DNA of 8,707 bases from the NCBI GenBank assembly GCA_964499865.1, contig CAZCPY010000127.1:1-8707 (forward strand), read 5' to 3'. Within the stretch, counting starts at the first letter, position 1; each line of letters starts with the position of its first letter. Both the position numbers and the translations under genes were made by a program. Shown here piece by piece: positions 1 to 5,320 of this stretch. The notes below the pieces were generated by a model that did no database searches, was not told the origin of the DNA, and saw only the letters and a program-made list of their open reading frames with translations. The stretch comes from JANOGU01 sp964499865 (GTDB lineage Bacteria > Pseudomonadota > Alphaproteobacteria > Rhodobacterales > Rhodobacteraceae).

Positions 1-12
1 TCCCCGTCATAA

Positions 13-369
13 CACGACGGGGGCGAGCCACCCCGAAACGAACATTGGGTCCTTCTGCCCGACGATGCGTCTTCGCGCGCGCCCTTCAACATCTGGCTGC
101 GCAGCATGGTGCCGCCGCAGGCGGGCACCTTCCGCACCAGCGAACCCGCGGCACTTGCCGCCGCCCTGCGCGCGGGCGCGGGCATCGGGTTCCAGCCGGT
201 CTACCAGGCGGTGCAGGACCCCGATCTGGTGGAAATCCTGCCGCCCCGCCCGGAATGGGATGCACCCCTTTGGCTGGTCACCCATGTCGACCTGCACCGC
301 ACGCTGAAGGTGCAGCGGTTCCTCTCCGCGCTGAAGGCCGCGGCGGGCGGCTGGGCCGACCGGTTGTAG
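13..369 (+). pseudogene. LysR-type transcriptional regulator, C-terminal fragment with disrupted frame
   Basis: The frame ending at the TAG at 367-369 encodes the last part of a LysR effector-binding domain. Recognisable parts are HWVLLPDD (about 43-66), then NIWLRSMVPP, the GAGIGFQPVYQA stretch, VEILPP, and the closing WLVTHVDLHRTLKVQRFLSAL helix typical of LysR C-termini. In an intact protein this would follow an N-terminal winged helix-turn-helix and the first half of the effector domain. Here an in-frame TAA at 10-12 closes the frame, so the visible stretch cannot continue upstream as it stands. The only ATG in the frame is at 106, inside the domain. A five-G run at 19-23 is a candidate slip site: removing one G would join the upstream frame (PVITRRG) to GEPPRNEHW. 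I cannot tell a real mutation from a sequencing error, and the rest of the gene lies outside the window. The domain call is firm; the pseudogene status is an inference. Confidence 0.6.
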
Positions 370-501
370 GACCGGCTCCGGGGTCGGCTCTGGGGTCGGC
401 TCTGGGGTCGGCTTTGGGGTCGGCTCTGGGGTCGGCTCTGGGGTCGGCTTTGCGGTCGGCTCCGGGGTCGGCCTTGGGGGCGGCTTTGGGGTCGGCTTTG
501 G
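370..501 (+). repeat. 12-bp tandem repeat array, 11 units
   Basis: Eleven consecutive 12-base units follow the regulator's stop codon directly. The consensus is GGTCGGCTCTGG. Variation is mostly at positions 8-10 (CTC/CTT, TGG/CGG), with single changes in the units starting at 442, 466 and 478. The first unit is GACCGGCTCCGG. The last four codons of the preceding gene, GACCGGTTGTAG at 358-369, look like a further, diverged unit in the same phase. Because 12 is a multiple of three, every frame through the array is a four-residue peptide repeat (GRLW in the frame of the regulator), which explains the long spurious open frames here on both strands. No spacers are present, so this is not a CRISPR. 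It is probably a slippage-prone minisatellite; no function is visible. Confidence 0.93.
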
Positions 502-567
502 CCGCCTGCCGCTGCGTCAATTCCGCCCCGAGGGCAGAAAAATCGCGGCCCGTCGGCCGCTTCCCCC

Positions 568-596
568 GCGACAGCGCGCGCGGCCCTTGCTAGGGT
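568..596 (+). promoter_or_regulatory. Candidate sigma70-type promoter for the channel gene
   Basis: GCGACA at 568-573 and TAGGGT at 591-596 are separated by exactly 17 bases, an acceptable -35/-10 pair for a GC-rich alphaproteobacterium. Initiation would fall near 603 and leave a leader of about 87 bases before the channel start at 690. A perfect inverted repeat (GCGGCC, loop CGTC, GGCCGC, 545-560) lies just upstream and could be an operator or a remnant terminator for the regulator; it has no T-run. The call rests on spacing and partial consensus only. Confidence 0.35.
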
Positions 597-604
597 CGCG
601 TCCG

Positions 605-670
605 ATGCAAAGCGGGCGCGCGGCCAACGCGCGCCCTTCGGGTCAAATCCGCCGGGCCAAGGCGCCCGGC
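605..670 (+). other. Channel-gene leader: two hairpins and a possible upstream ORF
   Basis: Two perfect inverted repeats stand in tandem. GGGCGCGC at 614-621 pairs with GCGCGCCC at 629-636 (7-base loop), and GCCGGGC at 651-657 pairs with GCCCGGC at 664-670 (6-base loop). Neither has a T-tract, so they are not ordinary intrinsic terminators. An ATG at 605 opens a 32-codon frame that ends at 703, overlapping the channel start at 690 by 14 bases. If transcription starts near 603, this would be a nearly leaderless upstream ORF whose translation would melt both hairpins. Inverted repeats of this size are not rare at this base composition, so a regulatory role is speculative. Together with the repeat array and candidate promoter, this accounts for the gene-free stretch 370-689. 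Confidence 0.35.
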
Positions 671-689
671 CCGACAGTGGAGACGACGC

Positions 690-1502
690 ATGGGCGTGCT
701 TGAACGCGTGTTGGACGACAGACGGTTCCAGTGGTTCATCATCGGCGTCATCCTGTTCAACGCGGTGATCCTCGGGCTTCTGACGCTGGACCTGCCGCCG
801 GCGCTGCGGGCGACGCTCGAGGTGCTGGACAACGTCTGCCTCGCGATCTTCGTGGTCGAACTCGGCATGAAGCTTCTGGTCCAGCGCGGCAGCTTCTTCC
901 GCGACGGCTGGAACCTGTTCGACCTGATCGTCGTCAGCATCGCGATCATCCCGAACTCCGGCCCGCTGTCGGTGCTGCGGGCGCTGCGGGTGCTGCGGGT
1001 CATGCGGCTGGCCACCGCCGTGCCGTCGATGCGCCGCGTGCTGAACGGCATGTTCGGCGCGCTGCCCGGCGGCGCCTCGGTCGCGGGGATCCTGTTCATC
1101 CTCTACTACGTGTCGGCGATCATCGCGGTGACGCTGTTCAGGGACGCCGCGCCGGAGAACTTCGGCAGCATCGGCGAAACCTTCTTCACCCTGTTCCAGC
1201 TGATGACGCTGGAAGGCTGGAACACCATCGCCGAGAAGGTGATGAACCAGCAGCCGATGGCCTGGATGTTCTTCATCACCTTCATCGTCTTCACCAACTT
1301 CACCACGCTGAACCTGCTGTTCGGCATCATCGTCGACGCGATGGAAAAGGCGAAGGAGGACGAGGTGCGCGAGGAACTCGCCGAGCAGGGCGTGGACATC
1401 GAGGAAAGGTCCACCGACATGCGCGTCGCCACGATCGAGAACGATGTCAGGCAGATCCGCGAAATGCTGCTGGAGATGAAGGGCGTCCGCGCCGCCGAAT
1501 GA
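690..1502 (+). CDS. Single-domain voltage-gated cation channel (bacterial NaV/CaV type, TLEGW filter)
   Basis: A 270-residue inner-membrane protein with the full six-helix layout of the NaChBac/NavAb family, which assembles as a homotetramer. S1 is about 14-32 and S2 about 44-65, with the conserved E57 and K61. S3 is about 74-87 with D78. S4 is about 92-110 with four gating arginines at R97, R100, R103 and R106, followed by the VPSMRRVLNGM linker typical of this family. S5 is about 127-150; the pore loop carries T173-L174-E175-G176-W177; S6 is about 190-216 with N208. An acidic cytoplasmic tail ends in an amphipathic helix (about 243-265) that should form the four-helix coiled coil. E175 is the selectivity glutamate. 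Most family members have serine at position 176; glycine is the state in the calcium-selective Meiothermus channel CavMr. The ATG at 690 is preceded by GGAGA at 679-683. The ion carried cannot be settled from sequence. Confidence 0.93.
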   Translation: MGVLERVLDDRRFQWFIIGVILFNAVILGLLTLDLPPALRATLEVLDNVCLAIFVVELGMKLLVQRGSFFRDGWNLFDLIVVSIAIIPNSGPLSVLRALRVLRVMRLATAVPSMRRVLNGMFGALPGGASVAGILFILYYVSAIIAVTLFRDAAPENFGSIGETFFTLFQLMTLEGWNTIAEKVMNQQPMAWMFFITFIVFTNFTTLNLLFGIIVDAMEKAKEDEVREELAEQGVDIEERSTDMRVATIENDVRQIREMLLEMKGVRAAE

Positions 1503-1571
1503 CCGGCCCCCCTTGCACGGCGGCGCCGGGCGCGGGATGAACGCCCGCGTCCGCACAGGGGAAGGTCCGTC

Positions 1572-2357
1572 ATGGCGATCCGCGTCACCGTCTGGGGGGA
1601 AAACGTCCACGAACAGAAGAACCGCGTCGTGGCGCAGGTCTATCCCCTGACGATGCACGGCACCATCGCCGCCGCGCTGAACCGCGTGCCGGGGATCGTG
1701 GCCGGCACGGCGACGCTGCAGGACCCCGACCACGGCATGACGCCGGAACGGCTGGCGGCGACCGACGTGCTGGTCTGGTGGGGCCATGCCGCGCATGCCG
1801 AGGTGGCCGACGCGGTGGCCGACCGCGTGGCATCGGCGGTGCATGGCGGCATGGGCCTGATCGCGCTGCATTCCGCGCATTTCGCCAAGCCCTTCAAGCG
1901 GCTGATGGGCACGCCCTGCACCCTGTCCTGGCGCGAGGCGGGCGAGCGTGAACGGCTCTGGGTCACCGCCCGCAACCACCCCATCGCCGCCGGTCTGCCC
2001 GACCATTTCGAACTGGAGACGGAGGAGATGTACGGCGAGCCGTTCGGCATCCCCGAGCCGCAGGAGACCGTCTTCATCTCGTGGTTCCAGGGCGGCGAGG
2101 TGTTCCGGTCGGGCGCCACATGGACGCGCGGGGCGGGGCGGGTGTTCTATTTCCGGCCCGGGCACGAGACCTACCCCAGCTACCACGACGCCAACGTGCA
2201 GCGCGTGATCGCCAATGCGGTCGCTTGGGCGCACAACCCCGCGCCCCGCATCGCCGACCCCTCCGACGCCCCCAACCGCCCGGTGGCACAGGCGCTGGAG
2301 CCGCTGGTGGAACGCGGGCCCCGCCTGCACCACGACGGCGAGGCGGGGTTCCGCTGA
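1572..2357 (+). CDS. ThuA-domain protein (glutamine-amidotransferase-like fold)
   Basis: A 261-residue protein matching the ThuA family throughout: VTVWGENVHE near the N-terminus, VLVWWGHAAH (66-75), GLIALHSAH (95-103) leading into the LMGTPCTLSW segment, ETEEMYGEPF (149-158), and RPGHETYPSYH (195-205). No signal peptide is seen, so it should be cytoplasmic. The family is named after rhizobial thuA, which acts with thuB in trehalose and related disaccharide catabolism; the reaction of ThuA itself is not firmly known to me. The start is well supported by AGGGGAAGG at 1557-1565, six bases before the ATG. Its TGA overlaps the ATG of the next gene by one base (TGATG), so the two are translationally coupled. 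The 69-base gap from the channel gene holds a TTGCAC (1513-1518) but no convincing -10. It may be cotranscribed with the channel. The substrate is unknown. Confidence 0.9.
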   Translation: MAIRVTVWGENVHEQKNRVVAQVYPLTMHGTIAAALNRVPGIVAGTATLQDPDHGMTPERLAATDVLVWWGHAAHAEVADAVADRVASAVHGGMGLIALHSAHFAKPFKRLMGTPCTLSWREAGERERLWVTARNHPIAAGLPDHFELETEEMYGEPFGIPEPQETVFISWFQGGEVFRSGATWTRGAGRVFYFRPGHETYPSYHDANVQRVIANAVAWAHNPAPRIADPSDAPNRPVAQALEPLVERGPRLHHDGEAGFR

Positions 2358-3403
2358 TGCGCCTGTTGATCCTGGGCACCGGCGGCATGGCGGGCAACCA
2401 CGCCGAGGCCTTCGCGAGGATCCCCGGGGTGCGGATCGTGGCGGGCGTGGACACGCGCCCCGGACCTTTGGCGGCATTCCGCGAAAAGCATGGCATTCCC
2501 ATGGGCTTCGGCAGCGTTCTTGAGGCGCTGGACTGGGGCTTGTTCGATGCCGTGGCCAACGTCACCCCCGACGCCGCGCATCACGCCACGACGCTGCCCT
2601 GCCTCGCCGCGGGCAAGCATGTGCTGTGCGAAAAGCCGCTGGCGACCAACGCGGCGGACGCCGCCGAGATGGCCGCCGCAGCGGCCGCGGCGGGTGTGGT
2701 GAACATGGTCAACCTCAGCTACCGCAACGTCCCCGCGCTGCAACGGGCCGCCGCCATGGTGGCGGCCGGGCAGATCGGCGAGGTGCGGCACGTCGAGGCG
2801 TCCTACCTGCAAAGCTGGCTCCTGCAACCCGCCTGGGGCCATTGGGACCGCGAGCCGCAGTGGCTGTGGCGGCTGTCCCGCGCGCACGGGTCCAAGGGCG
2901 TGCTGGGCGATGTCGGGATCCATATCCTCGACTTCGCGACCCATGCCGCGGGGCTCGCGGTCAGCGCGGTGTCCTGCCAGCTTGCGACCTTCCCCAAGGC
3001 GCCGGGGGACCGGATCGGCGACTACGCGCTCGACGCCAACGATTCGGCCACGTTGCAGCTCCGCCTCGCCAACGGTGCGCTTGGCACCATCGGCGCCACG
3101 CGGATGGCCGCGGGGCACCTCAACGACCTGCGCCTGCGGCTTTACGGCACCAGGGGCGGGCTGGAGGTCGGCTTCGAGAAGGCGACGAGCACCCTGCGCG
3201 CCTGCCTGTCGCCGGGGCTGGAGGCGGCGGCCTGGCACGACATCCCCTGCCCGCCCGTGCCTGCGATCTACGACCGCTTTGCCGCCGCCGTGCGGGGTGA
3301 CGGCGCGGCCGACCCCGACTTCGCCCGCGGCGCGGCCCTGCAGGCGGTGCTGGACGCGGCCGAGGCCTCGGCGGCAGACGGCGGGCGGGCGCAGCGTCTC
3401 TAG
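2357..3403 (+). CDS. Gfo/Idh/MocA family NAD(P)-dependent oxidoreductase (ThuB-like)
   Basis: A 348-residue cytoplasmic dehydrogenase. The N-terminal Rossmann fold has the dinucleotide loop GTGGMAG (7-13) after the first strand, an acidic residue closing the second strand (GVDTR, 30-34), and the family motif CEKPLA (91-96), in which K93 is the catalytic lysine. The C-terminal alpha/beta domain has GDVGIHILD (184-192), whose aspartate and histidine are the other conserved active-site residues. These enzymes oxidise or reduce sugar hydroxyl or keto groups. The coupled ThuA-like partner upstream suggests work on a disaccharide or inositol-like compound, as proposed for rhizobial ThuB, a trehalose 3-dehydrogenase. 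No sugar transporter, LacI-type regulator or glycosidase is nearby, so the substrate is open. The ATG at 2357 lies in the TGATG overlap with the ThuA gene; the frame stays open far upstream but without family similarity. Confidence 0.92.
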   Translation: MRLLILGTGGMAGNHAEAFARIPGVRIVAGVDTRPGPLAAFREKHGIPMGFGSVLEALDWGLFDAVANVTPDAAHHATTLPCLAAGKHVLCEKPLATNAADAAEMAAAAAAAGVVNMVNLSYRNVPALQRAAAMVAAGQIGEVRHVEASYLQSWLLQPAWGHWDREPQWLWRLSRAHGSKGVLGDVGIHILDFATHAAGLAVSAVSCQLATFPKAPGDRIGDYALDANDSATLQLRLANGALGTIGATRMAAGHLNDLRLRLYGTRGGLEVGFEKATSTLRACLSPGLEAAAWHDIPCPPVPAIYDRFAAAVRGDGAADPDFARGAALQAVLDAAEASAADGGRAQRL

Positions 3404-3476
3404 GCGTGTTCCCGTTCTGATCTCGTTAACCTTCGCCTGCCAGACTGGCGCGGCAATCCGCTGCCAAAGGTGCCCG

Positions 3477-3581
3477 ATGACCGCCCGTTCCCTGACGATC
3501 CTGCGCCCGCTGAACGCCCTGCCGATGGGGGAACTGACGCTGTTTGCCGCGCTTCTGATGGTGTTGATGCGCGCGGCCTGA
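3477..3581 (+). CDS. Possible 34-residue hydrophobic membrane microprotein
   Basis: An ATG at 3477 opens a 34-codon frame ending in TGA at 3579-3581. It has a good ribosome-binding site, AAAGG at 3466-3470, six bases upstream. The peptide has a short basic N-terminus (MTARSLTILRP) and one hydrophobic stretch (about residues 20-31, ELTLFAALLMVLM) ending in R-A-A. This is the layout of a small single-span or membrane-associated protein. The 73 bases before it are less GC-rich than the surroundings and contain GTTAACC (3425-3431), consistent with a promoter region, although I find no clear -35/-10 pair. It could instead be non-coding sequence between two real genes. I do not recognise a family. 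Confidence 0.45.
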   Translation: MTARSLTILRPLNALPMGELTLFAALLMVLMRAA

Positions 3582-3585
3582 CGGG

Positions 3586-3614
3586 TTGGCGCCCGCGGCG
3601 GCCGGGGCTATCCT
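3586..3614 (+). promoter_or_regulatory. Leaderless-type promoter of the sulfotransferase gene
   Basis: TTGGCG at 3586-3591 and TATCCT at 3609-3614 are exactly 17 bases apart. The first T of the -10 box lies 12 bases before the A of the ATG at 3621, so RNA synthesis should begin at or within a base or two of the start codon. No Shine-Dalgarno sequence precedes that ATG, which fits a leaderless mRNA. The same geometry is seen at 6212-6240 on the other strand. Confidence 0.55.
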
Positions 3615-3620
3615 GCCCGC

Positions 3621-4370
3621 ATGGACGGGTTGTTCTGGCTGCATGTGAAAAAGGCCGCGGGCACCACCGCCCGCGCGGCGCTGGGGCCGCTCTACACCCA
3701 GACCGACCGCCGCCAGACCGTGCCCGACATCCGCAGCCTGCCGCGCGCAGAGTGGAACGACGCGCTGAACAACTACCGCCAGCCGCTGGGGCCCCACACC
3801 TTCCGCCGCTGCCTCTATGCCCGGGACGTCCTGTGGCCAGGGGCGTGGGATGGGATGGTGCGGCTGGCCTTCCTGCGGCACCCGGTGTCGCGGGCGGTGT
3901 CGATGTGCGACTATCTCTTCGACCCGCTGAAAAGCGCCGCCACCCGCCGCGCCTGGTGGCAGACGCCGCGCCGCGGGCCGCTGTCGCGGCGCAACCCGTT
4001 CTCGCGGACGGCGGTCTACGAGCTGTTCCTCGATGCGCTGGAACACCAGGCGGCGTATCGGCACGGTCCCGACCCGGCGGCACCCTACGACCTGCACTTC
4101 GCCACCCACACCGCGCCGGTCCACCCCGACGTGACCGACGAGGCGGGCCGCCTCTTGCTGTCCCACCCCGTCCGGCTGGAGCATTTCGAGGCGGGCATCG
4201 ACCTCGCCTATGCCGCCATCGGCCTGCCCCGGCCGGACGGGACGCGCGCCCTGCGCCGCCACACCGCCCGCCGGTCGCAGGCCTACCGGCCGACGCCGGC
4301 GCAGCGGGCGCGCACCGAGGCGCTGTTTGCCGCCGACATGGCGCTCTACGAGGATGCGCTGCGGCCCTGA
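3621..4370 (+). CDS. Sulfotransferase family protein
   Basis: A 249-residue protein with the two PAPS-binding signatures of sulfotransferases. The 5'-phosphosulfate loop is FWLHVKKAAGTTAR (5-18), directly after the first strand at the N-terminus. The 3'-phosphate site is FLRHPVSRAVSMCDYL (84-99), with R86 and S94 as the expected contacts. A late segment, LEHFEAGIDLAYAAIGLP (186-203), fits the family's conserved helix. It resembles the Sulfotransfer_2 (heparan 2-O-sulfotransferase-like) group, whose bacterial members sulfate cell-surface glycans or lipids using PAPS. No transmembrane helix is visible. The gene stands alone, with no PAPS synthesis or polysaccharide genes in the window, so the acceptor is unknown. 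There is no ribosome-binding site before the ATG, and the -10 box sits at -12, so translation is probably from a leaderless mRNA. Its TGA is six bases from the end of the converging ccm operon. Confidence 0.82.
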   Translation: MDGLFWLHVKKAAGTTARAALGPLYTQTDRRQTVPDIRSLPRAEWNDALNNYRQPLGPHTFRRCLYARDVLWPGAWDGMVRLAFLRHPVSRAVSMCDYLFDPLKSAATRRAWWQTPRRGPLSRRNPFSRTAVYELFLDALEHQAAYRHGPDPAAPYDLHFATHTAPVHPDVTDEAGRLLLSHPVRLEHFEAGIDLAYAAIGLPRPDGTRALRRHTARRSQAYRPTPAQRARTEALFAADMALYEDALRP

Positions 4371-4376
4371 GGGGCG

Positions 4377-4781
4377 TCAGTCGCAGGCCAGGGCCGCGTC
4401 GAAGGTCTCGACCGCCGGCCACAGCGTGAAGCGCCCGCCCGCTTCGGTCGTGCAGGTCAGGATCGGGAAGTTGTCGCCGTTGTTGTGGAACAGGCACCGG
4501 AAGCTGCCCCCCGCCCGGTCGCGCCCGACGATCAGGTTCTCGGCCCCGTCCCAGGGATCGAAGCGCATCGCCAGCGCCTGGCCCCGGCAGTCGAAGGCGG
4601 CCAGCCCCTGCCCCGCGGGTTCGATCCGCAGCATCCCGTCCAGCGGCGCGCCGGGCGAAGGTCCCTCGCGCCCGACCTGTTCGTACAGGCCCCTGAAGTA
4701 GTCCGGCCCCGGCACCCCCGGCGCCGCCACCGCCGCCCCTGCCGCCAGCAGCAGCAGGGCCGCGGCCCCGGCCCTCCTCAC
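4377..4781 (-). CDS. Small exported four-cysteine protein of unknown function, last gene of the ccm operon
   Basis: A 134-residue protein starting at a GTG (4781-4779) that overlaps the ccmG stop by four bases (GTGA); this coupling decides the start over the longer open frame from 4925. The N-terminus is a classic Sec signal peptide: two arginines, a run of A/L to about residue 16, and a probable cut after AVA (18-20). The mature part has four cysteines, C65, C96, C110 and C133, and motifs DPWDGAENLIVGRD, FRCLFHNNGDNFPILTC and a C-terminal ACD. An even number of cysteines in an exported protein suggests two disulfides. The coupling to a periplasmic thioredoxin gene suggests a shared pathway or a CcmG client, but no catalytic CXXC or CXXCH motif is present, so it is neither a thioredoxin nor a cytochrome c. 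I do not recognise the family. Confidence 0.75.
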   Translation of the reverse strand: MRRAGAAALLLLAAGAAVAAPGVPGPDYFRGLYEQVGREGPSPGAPLDGMLRIEPAGQGLAAFDCRGQALAMRFDPWDGAENLIVGRDRAGGSFRCLFHNNGDNFPILTCTTEAGGRFTLWPAVETFDAALACD

Positions 4782-5320
4782 GGCGCCGCCGCCTTCAGCG
4801 CGGCCTCCAGCGCCGGGCGGAAACGGCGCTCGTAGTCGGTGCCGATCAGCGGGCCGATGAAGCGCATCAGGACCGTCCCCTGCCCGTCCAGGATGAAGGT
4901 CTCGGGCGGGGCGCTTACGCCCCACTCCACGCGGCCGCGGCCCAGCGGGTCCGAGGCCACGGCGAAGAACGGGTTACCGTAGTCGGCCAGATAGGCCGCC
5001 CCGGCCTCCGGGCCTTCCATGATGTTGAAGCCCGCGATGCGCACGCCCTGCGCCGCCATCTCCATCAGCACGGGATGTTCCGCCCGGCAGGGCGGGCACC
5101 AGGAACCCCAGAAGTTCAGGACCGTGACCTGCCCGGTGCGAAAGTCCGCGGCGGTCAGCGCGGGGATCCCCGGCAGGCCCGCCGCGGGCACCGCCGGCGC
5201 GGGCTGTCCGATGAAGGTCGAGGGAAGGTCGTTGGGATTGTCGCGCCACATCCCCATCGCGAACAGCCCGGCCAGCGCCAGGAACAGGACCGGCGGAAGC
5301 GCCATCAGCCACCTACCCAT
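4778..5320 (-). CDS. ccmG: Cytochrome c biogenesis thiol:disulfide interchange protein CcmG (DsbE/HelX)
   Basis: A 180-residue membrane-tethered periplasmic thioredoxin. Residues 7-24 form an uncleaved signal anchor. The redox motif WGSWCPPCRAEHP (71-83) carries C75 and C78, and the cis-proline segment GVSAPPETF (134-142) faces it. An acidic stretch NIMEGPEAG lies near 99-107, as in other CcmG proteins. It reduces the haem-binding cysteines of apocytochrome c (with CcmH), drawing electrons from CcdA or DsbD. The ATG lies inside ccmD, whose frame ends eight bases later, so the two are coupled. A run of eight G residues on the coding strand (5326-5333) sits five bases before the ATG and may serve as its ribosome-binding site. 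Length and motifs are normal for the family. Confidence 0.95.
   Translation of the reverse strand: MGRWLMALPPVLFLALAGLFAMGMWRDNPNDLPSTFIGQPAPAVPAAGLPGIPALTAADFRTGQVTVLNFWGSWCPPCRAEHPVLMEMAAQGVRIAGFNIMEGPEAGAAYLADYGNPFFAVASDPLGRGRVEWGVSAPPETFILDGQGTVLMRFIGPLIGTDYERRFRPALEAALKAAAP

Noticed and set aside
370..505. Possible CRISPR array
   Set aside because: The 12-base units are contiguous, with no spacers, and no cas genes are present.
545..560. GCGGCC-CGTC-GGCCGC hairpin as an intrinsic terminator
   Set aside because: There is no T-run after the six-base stem, and such short GC palindromes are frequent by chance at this base composition.
45..593. A 182-codon plus-strand frame containing GSAL repeats
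   Set aside because: It is the regulator fragment and repeat array read in another frame; the repeated peptide comes from the 12-bp minisatellite, and there is no domain similarity.
201..2477. A 758-codon open frame on the minus strand with RPQS-type repeats
   Set aside because: It runs antisense to the regulator fragment, repeat array, channel and ThuA gene, has no recognisable domain, and exists because a high-GC sequence and a 12-base array leave few stops.
690..3403. Channel, ThuA protein and oxidoreductase as one functional system (for example a defence module)
   Set aside because: The only support is a 69-base gap in the same direction; the families have no known joint role, so adjacency alone is not enough.
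3426..3429. TTAA in GTTAACC as a CtrA-binding half site
   Set aside because: Only one half site is present; there is no second TTAA at the seven-base spacing needed for a full site.
4377..4925. Longer 182-residue version of the last ccm-operon gene
   Set aside because: The extra N-terminal part lies within ccmG, has no similarity to anything recognisable and would bury the signal peptide; the GTG at 4781 gives a stop-start overlap and an exposed signal peptide.
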